Notes: generated by a model not told the origin, from the sequence alone. DNA of 64,000 nucleotides from Pectobacterium araliae (GCF_037076465.1 NZ_AP028908.1:1054001-1118000); one strand, 5' to 3'; positions 17,449 to 27,211 are shown, numbered from the stretch's first letter. Numbers and translations: made by a program.

Positions 17449-17664
17449 ATGCTAAAACTGAATTTTCGCCACAAGGGAAAGCAACGTTTGCCAGTGCGTA
17501 ATTCAGCCCCGTTGGTGATACCGGAACAACTGAGTCAGAGTGAGTCAGTAGATTTTATGCATGATGTGACACTGGAATTGATTAAACCGAGCAAGCCAAT
17601 GCGGAATACGTTTATCGAATGTTGTAACCGGACGTACCGAACAGAAATGCTGGCTGATGGCTGA
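17449..17664 (+). pseudogene. IS3-family transposase OrfB, internally deleted fragment
   Basis: The 71-residue frame joins two separate parts of an IS3-family integrase-type transposase. LKLNFRHKGKQRLPVRNSAP, followed by PEQLSQSESVDFMHDV, matches the region before and at the first catalytic Asp; then ELIKPSKPMRNTFIECCNRTY, in which the usual FIERFNRTYRTE is altered, matches the region around the third acidic residue. The roughly 100 residues between them, including the second catalytic Asp, are missing and the C-terminus is cut off. It cannot transpose. It marks past insertion and deletion between the dioxygenase operon and the fec genes. Confidence 0.8.
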
Positions 17665-17666
17665 AC

Positions 17667-17693
17667 ACGCGAGGCGGTTCGCAAGTTTGCCTG
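17667..17693. repeat. 27 bp motif, third copy
   Basis: ACGCGAGGCGGTTCGCAAGT plus TTGCCTG is identical to 11882-11908 and one base different from 14714-14740, where it forms the distal end of the two mutS-linked repeats. Here it directly follows the transposase fragment, with unrelated flanks. A short GCGA/TCGC stem lies in it. It may be a remnant of the same duplicated block or a recombination or insertion target. Confidence 0.7.
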
Positions 17694-17722
17694 TTAAATG
17701 AGTGATGCTCCGCGTTTATTCT

Positions 17723-17868
17723 TTATTCTGTGTGTGATTCAATATCCTGAACTTTCTGCCAACTGGGCAGATTTTTCAGTCGCTGCGAATAGCGTTGAGT
17801 ATTGGGGAAGCGCTCAGCAGGAACGAGCCGTTCCACGACGGTATTGATAACGAAACCCAGCATATCTG
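17723..17868 (-). pseudogene. C-terminal fragment resembling a glutathione S-transferase
   Basis: About 48 residues, DMLGFVINTVVERLVPAERF then PNTQRYSQRLKNLPSWQKVQ and DIESHTE, look like the C-terminal helices of a glutathione S-transferase-like protein. The upstream part of the gene is missing and the frame merely runs on into the fecE end in a different frame. It is probably a leftover of the ancestral gene at the edge of the fec insertion. The family call rests on general resemblance and is tentative. Confidence 0.4.
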
Positions 17869-17891
17869 GTGGATAAGCACATAACCCGCGA

Positions 17892-18659
17892 TCACCGCAC
17901 CACACACATCGGCTGACCTGATACCGGCTCGGGGTGAATCTCCGCATCAATGCTGAATACCTGTTGCAGCAGCTCTGGTTTCATCACCTCGTGCGGTGGC
18001 CCTTGTGCTATCACGCGTCCACCTGCCAGCATGACCAAATGATCGCAGTAGCGGCTGGCCTGATTCAAATCGTGCAAGACGGTTACCACTGTTTTGTCGG
18101 CCTGATTCAGTTCGCGCAGCAGTTTCATTAATTCGACCTGATGATTGATGTCGAGATAGGTGGTGGGTTCATCGAGCAGTACGACGGGGGTATCCTGCGC
18201 CACCAGCATTGCCAGAAACGCGCGCTGGCGCTGTCCGCCGGACAAGTCGGTTAACCGTCTTTCTGCCAGATCGACAATGTGTGTTTTCTCCATCGCGAGC
18301 TGCACGCGCTGACGATCGTCCTGTGATAACCGTCCCCATAGCGATAGCCAAGGGCTGCGCCCGTAGGCCACCATGTCACGTACGGTGATCCCCTCTGGCG
18401 TGAGGTGATGCTGTGGTAACAAGGCCAGATGGAGCGAGAGTTGGCGGGCGGAGAATGTAGAGAGCCGTTTGCCATCGAGCAGAATAGTGCCGGACTCTGG
18501 AGTAAGCAGCTTGGCGAAACACTTGAGCAGCGTTGACTTACCGCACCCGTTAGGGCCGATCAGGGCGGTGATTTTTCCGCTAGGCAGTGATAACGACAGG
18601 CTATCAAGAATACGCTTGTCGCCATAGCCTGCCGTCAGATTTTGTGTTGTCAGTTCCAT
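17892..18659 (-). CDS. fecE: Ferric citrate ABC transporter ATP-binding protein
   Basis: ATPase that drives inner-membrane import of ferric citrate. The 255 residues align throughout with E. coli FecE: Walker A GPNGCGKST, the Q-loop region LLPQHHLTPEGITV, signature LSGGQRQRAFLAM, Walker B VVLLDEPTTYLD and the C-terminal IHPEPVSGQPMC. The ATG directly abuts the fecD stop. It is the last gene of fecABCDE; directly downstream are a gene fragment and a transposase remnant that probably mark the right edge of the acquired segment in transcription order. No clear terminator follows. Confidence 0.95.
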   Translation of the reverse strand: MELTTQNLTAGYGDKRILDSLSLSLPSGKITALIGPNGCGKSTLLKCFAKLLTPESGTILLDGKRLSTFSARQLSLHLALLPQHHLTPEGITVRDMVAYGRSPWLSLWGRLSQDDRQRVQLAMEKTHIVDLAERRLTDLSGGQRQRAFLAMLVAQDTPVVLLDEPTTYLDINHQVELMKLLRELNQADKTVVTVLHDLNQASRYCDHLVMLAGGRVIAQGPPHEVMKPELLQQVFSIDAEIHPEPVSGQPMCVVR

Positions 18660-19616
18660 TTAGCGCATTCTCATAAGAAACCAGAAAAACCAAGGTGCAC
18701 CGATAATCGCGGTGAGCACCCCAGCGGGTAATTCCATCGGCGGGTTCAGCGTGCGTGCCAGCAGATCGGCAAGGAGTAGCACCAGCGCACCGGCAACGGC
18801 AGAAGTAGGAAGAAGCCAGCGGTGCTGTCCTCCCACCAGATAGCGGATCAGATGCGGTACAACGAGGCTGATAAAGCCAATGGGTCCGCAGACGGCTACG
18901 CTGGTCGCGGCGAGTGCCACGGCGAGCGCCAATCCCCAGAATTGAATACGCCTGATATTGACGCCCAGCGTGCTGGCGCGGTCGTCGCCCAATGCTAATA
19001 AATCCAGATCGCGGCAAAAGCGCAAGCTGAGCGGAATCAGTATACAGAGAACAGGCAGTGCGACCATGACGAATGACCAGTCGCGTCCCCATAGGCTACC
19101 CGTCAGCCACAGCAGCGCATTGTTGATATCCTGCGGCCGGGAGAGGATCAGATAGTCAGTGATGCTTGCCCAGGTGGCGGACAGCGCCACGCCGATGAGC
19201 GCGAGCCGCATCGGGGATGATGCTCCCGCGATAAGCCGAAGCAGCAGTCCGGCGAGGCCGCCGATGAACGCGAGAAGCGGTAACCAGAGCACAGGCAGCG
19301 CTGGCACCAGCATCAGCGCACCGACGGTCGTCAGACTTGCCGCATGGTTCACGCCGAGAATATCCGGTGAGGCCAGCGGGTTACGCACAATCCCTTGTAC
19401 CAGTACGCCGGAAATTGCGAGTGCTGCACCGACGAACAGCGCCAGCAGCACGCGAGGTAAGCGATACTGTGTCAGCACATAATGATGTTCATTGGCGTTG
19501 TGCCAGCCGTTTATCAATGCTGACCACGGTAGCGGAATCGCGCCCATACGTAGTGACAGAATGCTGGTGGTGAGTAACATCAGCGTGATCGAAATAAATA
19601 CCGTGATGGGGCGCAT
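18660..19616 (-). CDS. fecD: Ferric citrate ABC transporter permease FecD
   Basis: Inner-membrane permease of 318 residues of the FecCD family, partner of FecC. It has the many hydrophobic helices of the family and the conserved segments NPLASPDILGVNHAASL and GPIGFISLVVPHLIRYLVG, the latter being the cytoplasmic loop that contacts the ATPase. Its start overlaps the fecC stop by one base (TAATG) and its stop abuts fecE, so the three transport genes are translationally coupled. The match to E. coli FecD order and size makes the assignment secure. Confidence 0.94.
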   Translation of the reverse strand: MRPITVFISITLMLLTTSILSLRMGAIPLPWSALINGWHNANEHHYVLTQYRLPRVLLALFVGAALAISGVLVQGIVRNPLASPDILGVNHAASLTTVGALMLVPALPVLWLPLLAFIGGLAGLLLRLIAGASSPMRLALIGVALSATWASITDYLILSRPQDINNALLWLTGSLWGRDWSFVMVALPVLCILIPLSLRFCRDLDLLALGDDRASTLGVNIRRIQFWGLALAVALAATSVAVCGPIGFISLVVPHLIRYLVGGQHRWLLPTSAVAGALVLLLADLLARTLNPPMELPAGVLTAIIGAPWFFWFLMRMR

Positions 19617-20611
19617 TATCCTCGTTTCCTTGCCAGCCAGACAAAACAGGGCGCACCGATGAGCGCCAGCACGGCACCAGCAGGGAGTTCACCCGGCCAG
19701 GCAAGCGCACGGGCAAGCAGATCGGCCAATAGCATAAATGCCGCCCCCATCAACATACTCATCGGGAGCATCTTTCTTTGGTCGTAACCGATCCAGAAAC
19801 GCGCCAGATGCGGTATTAACAGGCCGATAAACGCCACCGGACCCGCTACGCTCACGCAGGCTCCCACCAGTATCAGTACCGCCAGATTGAGGATCAGACG
19901 CAGACGGCCTAAGTTGACGCCCAGCGTATGGGCACTCGCGTCACCGATGTTCAGCAGGTTAAGCTGGTTCGCCATCATCAGCACAACGGGGCAGACGATG
20001 ATGACAAACGGGAAGAGTTGCCAGAATTCCACCCAGCGCGCGTGGGAGACACCACCCGCCAGCCAGTAAAAAATGCCATAGGCGTGATCTTCCGCCAGCA
20101 GGAGCGTAATCCGCGTTAAGGCCATGCACAAGGCAGATAGCGCGACGCCAGCCAGAATCAGTCGATTGCGGTCAAGCGTTTGTCGCCAGCCACCGCCCGC
20201 TGCCATCACCATTAGCCAGCAGAGTCCGCCGCCGATAGCGGCAACAAACGCAATGGGGTAGCCGGAGAGTGAAGACGTGAAGGCGCTGGTCAGCGCCATC
20301 GCCAGCGCTGCACCGCTGTTGATGCCGAGCAGGGAAGGAGAAGCTAGCGGATTATGGGTCAGGGTCTGAAGCAGAGCGCCGGACAGCGCCAAACTAGCGC
20401 CGATCAATACGGCAACCAGACTGCGTGGCAGGCGCAGATTGAGCACTAATGCCTCTGGGAGTGAAGACGGCGATCCTGTAATCAGCGCCTTGATGGCACT
20501 GAGTGCGGGAATGGGAATGGCGGAATAACAGAACAGGCTGAGCCAGAATACGCCCAGCAGTGCCGCTATCGGCAATCCCCAATGCCAGAGCGGGTAGAAA
20601 TTTCCCCTCAT
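19616..20611 (-). CDS. fecC: Ferric citrate ABC transporter permease FecC
   Basis: First of the two permeases (331 residues). The family motif NPLASPSLLGINSGAALAMA and the ATPase-contact loop GPVAFIGLLIPHLARFWIG are present among about ten hydrophobic segments. Its ATG overlaps the end of fecB by four bases. FecC and FecD form the heterodimeric channel for ferric citrate delivered by FecB. Nothing unusual was seen. Confidence 0.94.
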   Translation of the reverse strand: MRGNFYPLWHWGLPIAALLGVFWLSLFCYSAIPIPALSAIKALITGSPSSLPEALVLNLRLPRSLVAVLIGASLALSGALLQTLTHNPLASPSLLGINSGAALAMALTSAFTSSLSGYPIAFVAAIGGGLCWLMVMAAGGGWRQTLDRNRLILAGVALSALCMALTRITLLLAEDHAYGIFYWLAGGVSHARWVEFWQLFPFVIIVCPVVLMMANQLNLLNIGDASAHTLGVNLGRLRLILNLAVLILVGACVSVAGPVAFIGLLIPHLARFWIGYDQRKMLPMSMLMGAAFMLLADLLARALAWPGELPAGAVLALIGAPCFVWLARKRG

Positions 20612-21522
20612 TGCTCGCTGTTGATGCTAACGGGCTGATGTTTAAAAATTTTCACCGTATCGCTGCCAATGCGCTCCGCTGCAAAGATACCGCGCATCCG
20701 CGCCCAGGCGTTACTGTCGACGGCGGCAATCTGCTGTTTTTGCTGTGCTTCCAGCATGTTCCAGAGCGCATCCTGCTGCCAGCGTTTCACAATACTTTCT
20801 TCGCGATAGTGCGTCACAATCAGCCACTGTGGGCTAATCGCCAGCAGTTGTTCCAGATTGATGGAGGCCATGGGGGCATTGTTGATGGGTTTCGGCACGC
20901 TCAGGCCGAGGGCAGCCAGCACGCTGCCGGTGTAAGCCTCGTTGGAATACAGGTTAAACTGCTGTTCGCGCGAGGTACCAAAAGCGACGCTTGTGCCTTT
21001 GGGAAGCTGATCGGCGTAGGCTTTCATTGTCTCGCGATGCTGGGCGAGGCGGGTCTGCATCGCACTGTCTTTCCCCAGCACCTTGCCGATGATCTCCGCC
21101 GAATGCAGGTTCTCTTCATAGGTTTCGTTACGTGATTTCAGCAGCAGTACTGGCGCGATCGCCTTCAGCGCCGTGTAAATACCGCTATGGCGGCTGCTGT
21201 CGGCGATAATCAAATCAGGCTTCAGTGCGCTGAGGGCTTCTAGACTCGGCTGCGCGCGTGTTCCCACGGAGTGCCAGGGTTTTAGGTGTTCACGGACTTC
21301 CGCCAAAATCCGCTCAGGATCGTTGTCATCGGCGATACCGACTGGGCTGACGTCTATCGCGGCCAGCGCATCGGCAAAAGAAAGTTCCAGCACGACAATG
21401 CGCTGAGGCGGCGTGTCGAGTGTAAAGGAACCCTGTTCATCCTGCACCGTTACGGCATGGGCGCGACCCAGTCCGAACAGACAAAGTGTGGTAATCAGTA
21501 CAACGCGAAGTAGAGCAAACAT
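20608..21522 (-). CDS. fecB: Periplasmic ferric citrate-binding protein
   Basis: Substrate-binding protein, 304 residues, with a Sec signal peptide ending near GRAHA (residue 23). The mature part has the family segments RIVVLELSFADALAAIDV, KPDLIIADSSRHSGIY, VAFGTSREQQFNL and YREESIVKRWQQD, all shared with E. coli FecB. It follows fecA after a 75-bp gap containing a strong stem-loop, which may lower expression of fecBCDE relative to the abundant receptor. It overlaps fecC by four bases. Confidence 0.95.
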   Translation of the reverse strand: MFALLRVVLITTLCLFGLGRAHAVTVQDEQGSFTLDTPPQRIVVLELSFADALAAIDVSPVGIADDNDPERILAEVREHLKPWHSVGTRAQPSLEALSALKPDLIIADSSRHSGIYTALKAIAPVLLLKSRNETYEENLHSAEIIGKVLGKDSAMQTRLAQHRETMKAYADQLPKGTSVAFGTSREQQFNLYSNEAYTGSVLAALGLSVPKPINNAPMASINLEQLLAISPQWLIVTHYREESIVKRWQQDALWNMLEAQQKQQIAAVDSNAWARMRGIFAAERIGSDTVKIFKHQPVSINSEQ

Positions 21523-21562
21523 AGTGTAACTCCGTTAGTGGTCGTGAATATTCAATAGCCAG

Positions 21563-21580
21563 GCCGGGCATCTGCCCGGC
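21563..21580 (-). promoter_or_regulatory. Stem-loop between fecA and fecB
   Basis: GCCGGGCA and TGCCCGGC pair perfectly around a two-base loop, with no T run on the minus strand. It fits an mRNA-processing or partial-attenuation hairpin that sets higher fecA than fecBCDE levels. Confidence 0.6.
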
Positions 21581-21597
21581 GAGAGATAACGTGACAG

Positions 21598-23946
21598 TCA
21601 GAATTTCAGCGAGCCCTGCATGTAGAGGGTGCGCGGCTGGCCAGCATAAATACCCTTGTTGTTGTCATCGCTGTTCGAGCGCGTGTAGTAATCATGGTCG
21701 AACAGGTTTTTCACACCAAAGGCCAGATTGAGATCGGAGAACTGTGGGCCAAAATCATAGGCTGCGCGAGCGCCCCACAGCATAAAGCCGGGGATACGTC
21801 CGGCGCTGCCATCGGCGCTTTCGGCAATGGTGTTAGCGTTATTGGCGAACTGGCTGGACTGGAACTCACTGTTCAGGTTGAACGTCCAGTTGCCCGATTG
21901 GTAATCGACGCCAAATCCGCCCCGATGTTTTGAAGAGAAGGGCACCTGATTACCGTAGGTATCACCCGCTTCGCGAATTTCCGCATTCACGTAGGTATAG
22001 CGTGCATAAACCGACACCGCCTCTAAGCGGGGCGACAGCTCGGCGAGGTTATAGCGAGCCTGTGTTTCCAGCCCAGAATGGCGGGTTTTTCCCCGTGTGG
22101 TGACGGTGTTGTTGGTCTGATTGGAGTCATACTGGTTATTAAAGTTAACCAGGAAGACGCCCATTTCTGCGGTCAGCGCGCCATCGTCGTAGCGGGTGCC
22201 CACTTCCCAGGTACGTGCTTTTTCTGGCTCCACTTTGCCGCTTTGAGCCGCCTTGCCAATTCGGCTGTACTGTACGGTGCCGAATGATCCTTCCGTGTTC
22301 GCATAAAGATTCCAGCTTTCGTTAACGTGGTAGAGCACGTTCAGGGCAGGCAGCGGCGCGTTGTAGCTGACCGCTTCGCCTGTGCCTTTCAGCGTGTTGT
22401 CCTGATAGGATTTGATGTGCTCAACGCGCATTCCCGGCGTAATTGTCCAGTTGCCGATATCAACGCGATCGTCGATGTACCAGGCGTGTGCTTCTGTACC
22501 CGCACGGGTTTCGCGGTCGATGGGGCTGTTGGCACTGGGTAGCGTCTTGCTGGCGGTATTGGTGAAGTAACGCACCTCATGGGTAGATTCGCTGACATAG
22601 CGGTAGCCGACGCCGACTTCATGTGCGGAGGAGCCGAGGGTAAAGCTTTGGCTATAGCGAGGTTCGATGCCGCGCACCCAATATTCGCGTGGCGACAGCG
22701 TGAGAATCGCGTTCTGTTCCAGATAGCCGCTGCGCAGTGTGCGCGTGTAGAAGCCCTGAATATTGAATTTGTGCTGCTGATCCGGCTGATATTGGTAGCC
22801 TAAACTAGCCAACTGACGACGCCCCCAGAAGCGATCGTACGGACGTGTTGACTGCCAGCGGTCGGCATTATAATCGGCGCGTGACAGGCCTCCTGGCATA
22901 TCGGCGCTGCCATCATAATATTGCAGCAGGCTGTTAAAGGAGTGTACGTCGTTTGGCGCGTAGCGGCTTTTCAGCATGACATCATCAATACGTGTCGCGC
23001 TGTGTTCGCGCCAGTCGCTGCCACGCGTGCCGGAATAGATCAGTGCCGAACCGAAACCGTTATCTGCTGTGCCGCCAACCAACAGGTTGTGGGTTTCTTT
23101 CGGGTTGTGCTGTGAAGACGTTGGGCTGTGTTGGCCTTCTACGCCAGCGCTGATGCCAAACTCTTTGGGGATTGCCCGGGTGACGAAGTTTACGACGCCG
23201 CCGACGCTCTGTGGTCCGTAGCGTACTGCACCGCCACCGCGCACGACGTCAACGGCATCCATATTGCCCAGAGAGATGGGGGCGAGGGAAAGCTGCGGCT
23301 GGCCGTAAGGCGCAAAGGGGACTGGAATGCCGTCCATCAGTACGGTGGAGCGGCTGGCCAGACGCGGGCTGAGACCGCGAATACCGAAATTCATCGCTAG
23401 ATCGTGACTACCCGTACCGTTATTTTCCGGTGCATACACGCCCGGCATGCGATTTAAGACATCGCGCATCGTGGTGGCACCGGTCTTAGCGAAGTCCTCA
23501 CGGCGGATCACATCGCGTGCGCCTGCGTGCTCAAAGACGTCATTTTCACGCGCTTCACCCAGCCAGTCGCCGACGACCGTCAGCGTTTCTTCCGCTGCTG
23601 TCGGGATCGGCTCCAGCGTCCACGCGTTATCGCCCAGCGCTTTTAGTTGCAGGCCGCTACCTGCAAGCAGGGCTTTCAAACCGCCGTCAACGGTGTAGTC
23701 GCCGTGCAGGCCGTTGCTGCGTTTTCCCTGCGTCAGGCTGGCATCTACCGACAGCGTAATCCCGCTGCGGGCGGCGTAGTGGTTGAGTGCTTTATCTAAC
23801 TCGCCAGCCGCAATATCGTAGCGTGCGGTGGCGGGCGTGGCAGCAGCATAGGCCATCCCTGTCGTGATAGCGGCTGTCGATAGCAGGCTGAGCTGTATCG
23901 CCATCGCTAAAGGGGTTGCTTTACGAAAGGCGCGTAAGAGCGTCAT
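21598..23946 (-). CDS. fecA: TonB-dependent ferric citrate receptor with signalling domain
   Basis: Outer-membrane receptor of 782 residues. A signal peptide ends near AYA (residue 33); an STN signalling domain (about 40-110) that contacts FecR follows, then a TonB box within EETLTVVG (119-126), a plug domain with [20 protein letters not shown] and [13 protein letters not shown], and a 22-strand barrel ending LYMQGSLKF with the terminal Phe needed for outer-membrane insertion. The product both imports ferric citrate and signals its presence through FecR to FecI. Upstream are a Fur box and a FecI-type promoter. It closely resembles E. coli FecA (774 residues). Confidence 0.95.
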   Translation of the reverse strand: MTLLRAFRKATPLAMAIQLSLLSTAAITTGMAYAAATPATARYDIAAGELDKALNHYAARSGITLSVDASLTQGKRSNGLHGDYTVDGGLKALLAGSGLQLKALGDNAWTLEPIPTAAEETLTVVGDWLGEARENDVFEHAGARDVIRREDFAKTGATTMRDVLNRMPGVYAPENNGTGSHDLAMNFGIRGLSPRLASRSTVLMDGIPVPFAPYGQPQLSLAPISLGNMDAVDVVRGGGAVRYGPQSVGGVVNFVTRAIPKEFGISAGVEGQHSPTSSQHNPKETHNLLVGGTADNGFGSALIYSGTRGSDWREHSATRIDDVMLKSRYAPNDVHSFNSLLQYYDGSADMPGGLSRADYNADRWQSTRPYDRFWGRRQLASLGYQYQPDQQHKFNIQGFYTRTLRSGYLEQNAILTLSPREYWVRGIEPRYSQSFTLGSSAHEVGVGYRYVSESTHEVRYFTNTASKTLPSANSPIDRETRAGTEAHAWYIDDRVDIGNWTITPGMRVEHIKSYQDNTLKGTGEAVSYNAPLPALNVLYHVNESWNLYANTEGSFGTVQYSRIGKAAQSGKVEPEKARTWEVGTRYDDGALTAEMGVFLVNFNNQYDSNQTNNTVTTRGKTRHSGLETQARYNLAELSPRLEAVSVYARYTYVNAEIREAGDTYGNQVPFSSKHRGGFGVDYQSGNWTFNLNSEFQSSQFANNANTIAESADGSAGRIPGFMLWGARAAYDFGPQFSDLNLAFGVKNLFDHDYYTRSNSDDNNKGIYAGQPRTLYMQGSLKF

Positions 23947-24000
23947 AACGTCTCCATCATCATTTTTGTTGTATACCTAAGTCGAACGAGAAGGAGAAAA

Positions 24001-24028
24001 AGGACAATCAAGAATGATAATTTTTTTC
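24001..24028 (-). promoter_or_regulatory. Candidate FecI-dependent fecA promoter
   Basis: On the minus strand GAAAAA (24023-24028) and TGTCCT (24001-24006, followed by TTTT) are separated by 16 bp, resembling the -35 GGAAAT/GAAAAT and -10 GTCCTT elements used by FecI. The spacing puts transcription start roughly 45 bp before the fecA ATG. Confidence 0.55.
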
Positions 24029-24034
24029 ATTATC
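24016..24034 (-). promoter_or_regulatory. Fur box upstream of fecA
   Basis: GATAATGAAAAAAATTATC matches the 19-bp Fur consensus at 16 positions. It overlaps the -35 side of the predicted fecA promoter, so Fur with iron should block transcription. Confidence 0.75.
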
Positions 24035-24036
24035 GT

Positions 24037-24993
24037 TTAGTTTGCGGGAAGAATATTGACCCAGTAACGCGTAATGTACTGAATTTTAACCGGAAGGGTT
24101 TTCTCGATGACCTGTAGCACCATGTCAGTATTTTTCAGCGGGAAGGTGCCGCTTAAGCGTAACGTCGCGACCTCCGGGCTACAGCGCAGCGCGCCGTGAC
24201 GATAGCGCGAGAGGGTCGCTATCACGTCGCCGAGCGGCTTATTGCTGAAACTGAGGATACCCTGCGTCCAGTTGTTATCTTCTTCATCTGCGGATTGGAT
24301 TTCACCCAGTTCCTGTGCGCTGAAGCGCAGGCTTTCGCCCTGACGCACGATGCGTGCTTGAACCGGATTATCTGCCAGCACCACTTTCACCGCATGGTGT
24401 TGCACGCTCAGTACTGTACTGCCTTCTTCCTGACGTACCGTAAATTCGGTGCCCAGTGCGGTCAATTGCCCCTGTCGTGTTTGCACGTAGAAAGGGCGGT
24501 TGCTGGCATCCTGTCCGGTGGCGATCGCGATTTCGCCATACCAGAGCTGAATACGCCGCTGCTGTGAATCGAAGCGAACATTGACGGCACTGTCGGTGTT
24601 AAGCGAGAGCAGCGTGCCGTCTTCCAGACGCTGCTGGCGGATTGCGCCTTTAGCGGTGGTGTAGTCTGCCCGCAAGCTGGTTCCTGTGTCGGAACGCCAA
24701 AGCTGCCAGCCGCCGCCCACGCCTAACAGCAGCAATAGACCTTTCATCACGCGGCGACGGGTGTGCTGGGTATCCTGAAGGGCGCGGTGGGCGACGTTGC
24801 CGGGTACGGTGTTCATCTGGCTGCGCAGGCTTTCGACCTGCAACCAGGCCCATTGGTGGTCCTGATTTTGTTCATACCACAGTTGCCATTTCTCGGTTTG
24901 CTGCGGGCTCACGCGTTCGTCGCTCAGCACTGCATACCAATGCGAGGCAGAGCGCAGCGCCTGACGTTGAGAATCGGTCAGCGGAAGACTCAC
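24037..24993 (-). CDS. fecR: FecR, transmembrane regulator of FecI
   Basis: Inner-membrane protein that passes the FecA signal to the sigma factor FecI. From the GTG at 24993 the product has 318 residues (E. coli 317) and begins [20 protein letters not shown], aligning with the E. coli start; the frame can be read from an ATG ten codons upstream, but that part lies inside fecI and is not conserved. The GTGA overlap with the fecI stop and a GGAG eight bases upstream support the choice. One membrane segment ([17 protein letters not shown], about 83-99) separates the cytoplasmic FecI-binding part from the periplasmic FecA-binding part, with the FecR domain around [15 protein letters not shown]. 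Confidence 0.92.
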   Translation of the reverse strand: MSLPLTDSQRQALRSASHWYAVLSDERVSPQQTEKWQLWYEQNQDHQWAWLQVESLRSQMNTVPGNVAHRALQDTQHTRRRVMKGLLLLLGVGGGWQLWRSDTGTSLRADYTTAKGAIRQQRLEDGTLLSLNTDSAVNVRFDSQQRRIQLWYGEIAIATGQDASNRPFYVQTRQGQLTALGTEFTVRQEEGSTVLSVQHHAVKVVLADNPVQARIVRQGESLRFSAQELGEIQSADEEDNNWTQGILSFSNKPLGDVIATLSRYRHGALRCSPEVATLRLSGTFPLKNTDMVLQVIEKTLPVKIQYITRYWVNILPAN

Positions 24994-25514
24994 AGCCCGT
25001 GCTCCAGACGAAACAGCAGGCAATGCTCCGTGGCTTTGGCAACGTACTTTTTGACTGAACTGACGGAAACATTCAATTGCGCGGCAATCTCACCGTAGGC
25101 CATACCGTCAAGCTGGGACAGCAGAAATGCCTGCCGCGCCTTATGGTTAAGGCCATCGAGCATAAGATCTACCTGCTGGAGCGTCTCAAGCTGCTGTTGC
25201 TGGATGTCTGGCGAGGGTACCAGCGCCTCCGGCAACTGTGCCAGCCTATCCAGATAGGCTTTTTCCAGCGCATTGCGACGAAACAGATCGACCATCACGC
25301 GCTTGGCAACGGTACACAGGAAGGATTTTGGATCGCGGATTGCGCTCAGCGACTCGCCGTTCATCACACGCAGGAAGGTGTCCTGGGCAATATCGTCGGC
25401 CTCAAAAGAGGATTGGAGCTTGCCCGTCAGCCAGCGCTTCAGCCAGCCGTGATGCGAACCATAGAGCGATTCGAGCGTCAGTTCAGCAGAGGGGGGAGCG
25501 TGGTCAGACATCAT
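24990..25514 (-). CDS. fecI: ECF sigma factor FecI
   Basis: Sigma factor of the extracytoplasmic-function group that directs RNA polymerase to the fecA promoter. The 174 residues include region 2 ([20 protein letters not shown]), the [20 protein letters not shown] stretch and region 4 with a helix-turn-helix ([20 protein letters not shown]). The first two codons are both ATG; the second (25511) matches the E. coli MSD start. It is the first gene of the fec cluster in transcription order, with a Fur box about 55 bp upstream, and its end overlaps fecR by four bases. Confidence 0.94.
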   Translation of the reverse strand: MMSDHAPPSAELTLESLYGSHHGWLKRWLTGKLQSSFEADDIAQDTFLRVMNGESLSAIRDPKSFLCTVAKRVMVDLFRRNALEKAYLDRLAQLPEALVPSPDIQQQQLETLQQVDLMLDGLNHKARQAFLLSQLDGMAYGEIAAQLNVSVSSVKKYVAKATEHCLLFRLEHGL

Positions 25515-25567
25515 GGTCAGAAGTAGAAACGCGTATCGACGGTAAATAATAGCCGCTATATTAATAT

Positions 25568-25586
25568 GATAATAGTTCTCATTACA
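25568..25586 (-). promoter_or_regulatory. Fur box upstream of fecI
   Basis: Read on the plus strand, GATAATAGTTCTCATTACA matches the Fur consensus at 13 of 19 positions and lies about 55 bp before the fecI start, the expected place for iron repression of fecIR. Confidence 0.6.
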
Positions 25587-25815
25587 ATTAAATCGCGATG
25601 AGATATCGACACGATAAGCGAAGTAGAAAGCAACTGGCTGTTTTTTAAAGTAAATAGAAAAGCAAATAAGTTTGTCGCTCTCACGCCGTGGAGACGCGCC
25701 GAGTTAGACGGTTATCAAGACCCTGAAATCCTAATTATTTAGGCTATCCATACATTGTGGGGAAGGGTTGTGTGCTATGTTGGATTTCTCGTGATGATGA
25801 TACGTCTCCCTCCCT
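25587..25815. other. Non-coding gap between fecI and the CSS/EAL gene
   Basis: Together with the Fur box region this makes a 300-bp divergent intergenic stretch. I see no frame or RNA gene in it; it should contain the promoters of fecI (minus) and the broken phosphodiesterase gene (plus). Confidence 0.5.
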
Positions 25816-26749
25816 ATGAGAAAAAACCTGTTAGCTTATTTTCAAACGCTCTATTTTAAGAAAGGTTTTTTCTTATTATCTGCCAGCCTATTTTTTATTC
25901 TGGCTTCGCTTTTTGCGTTGGTACTTGAGATCCATTCGACTTTCACCCTTAAACAGTTTGAAGAGGATGTGGATACGTTTTCTATCCTCACGCTTGAACA
26001 TGCTGGCGAAATAATGGTGCAGGCGACCTCCGCGCTGGATAAGTTAGAAGAATATCCTTTGCCTTATTGCGATACTCCTCACCTGAATGCGCTCCGCAAG
26101 GTGGCTTACGATAATGACTATATCCAGGATATCGTTTATATCGACGGGAATCGGCCCCGCTGTTCTTCGATGCTGAACGACATTAATACGATGTTTCTCT
26201 CTGCTCCCGATTTTGTTTATAAAAACGCCTATAGGGGGTGGTATAACGTTGAAAGCCCACTGAGCCGCAATAAGCGAATGATTTATGTTGGCGCAGCACA
26301 TCATCTTGTGGTGTTAAATCCGCGTTCATTTCTGGATGTTCCCTCCTACAGCCATAATATCCAGTGTGCATTGCTGGAGAGAAAAAAACAGGATGGGCAG
26401 GTTATCCTGTCGGATTCGAGCAGTGACGGTGTTTTTTCTCGCCTGATCACGGGAGAAAATCGAACTTGAACGGGTCAACGCTAATACGCTCAAAATCGAT
26501 AAGTCTTTTGTCTGGAATATTAATAACCATTCCCCCACCGACATTGTGTTGTCCCATATTGTCAGCATGGCACATTGTCTTAACCAACACATTGTTGCCG
26601 AAGGCGTCGAAACTCTGGTTCAGGAAGCCTACCTGAAAAGTCTTGGTGTTGCCTATGTGCAGGGCTGGCTGTATTCCAAAGCGCTCACGCAAGAGGCGTT
26701 AATCGCGTTTCTGGCGACAAGGCGAAAAACTACGTCAGATGGGCAGTAA
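25816..26749 (+). pseudogene. CSS-motif / EAL c-di-GMP phosphodiesterase, internal deletion and frameshift
   Basis: The first 218 codons encode an N-terminal membrane helix (FFLLSASLFFILASLFALVL) and a periplasmic CSS-type sensor domain with LPYCDTPHLNALRKVAYDND and RPRCSSMLNDIN, whose cysteines give the motif its name. The frame stops at 26469. From about 26455, in another frame, IELERVNANTLKIDKSFVWN, IVAEGVETLVQEAYLKSLGV and VQGWLYSKALTQEALIAF are the last third of an EAL domain. The whole family member would have about 520 residues; some 200-250 codons, including the second membrane helix and the EAL signature itself, are missing at the junction. The protein cannot be an active phosphodiesterase. 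Confidence 0.85.
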
Positions 26750-26869
26750 AGTCACAATAAACGCGGCTTCACTATCAAAAATGTGCATGAAAAGGTAAAA
26801 TATCGAAAATAGGGTAGTTAACTAATGATATTTATTGCTTTTTTATTGTGAATTTTTCAGGAGTTTATC

Positions 26870-27211
26870 ATGCAACAGTTACCTCATTGTCCAAAATGCA
26901 GTTCTGAATACACCTGGCAAGAAGGCGAAAGGCTTAACTGCCCTGAATGTGGAAATGAGTGGTCGGCGGTGGGTGATGCGGAGGCGCAGGATGACGTCTT
27001 AGTGGTAAAAGATGCCAACGGCAACCTGCTGGCGGATGGTGATACGGTGACGGTCATTAAAGACCTGAAAGTTAAAGGCAGTTCGACGCCATTGAAGATG
27101 GGCACCCGCGTGAAAGGGATTCGCTTGGTGGAAGGCGATCACAATATTGATTGTAAAATCGACGGTTTTGGCCCGATGAAGCTGAAATCTGAGTTTGTGA
27201 AGAAAAACTGA
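26870..27211 (+). CDS. yjdM: YjdM (PhnA) zinc-ribbon family protein
   Basis: A 113-residue protein matching E. coli YjdM, formerly called PhnA. An N-terminal zinc ribbon has CPKC (residues 8-11) and CPEC (25-28) knuckles; the C-terminal SH3-like part contains [20 protein letters not shown] and [20 protein letters not shown], nearly invariant in the family. Despite its old name it is not needed for phosphonate use, and its role is not established. It has AGGAG eight bases before the ATG and stands alone between the broken EAL gene and mltB. Confidence 0.93.
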   Translation: MQQLPHCPKCSSEYTWQEGERLNCPECGNEWSAVGDAEAQDDVLVVKDANGNLLADGDTVTVIKDLKVKGSSTPLKMGTRVKGIRLVEGDHNIDCKIDGFGPMKLKSEFVKKN

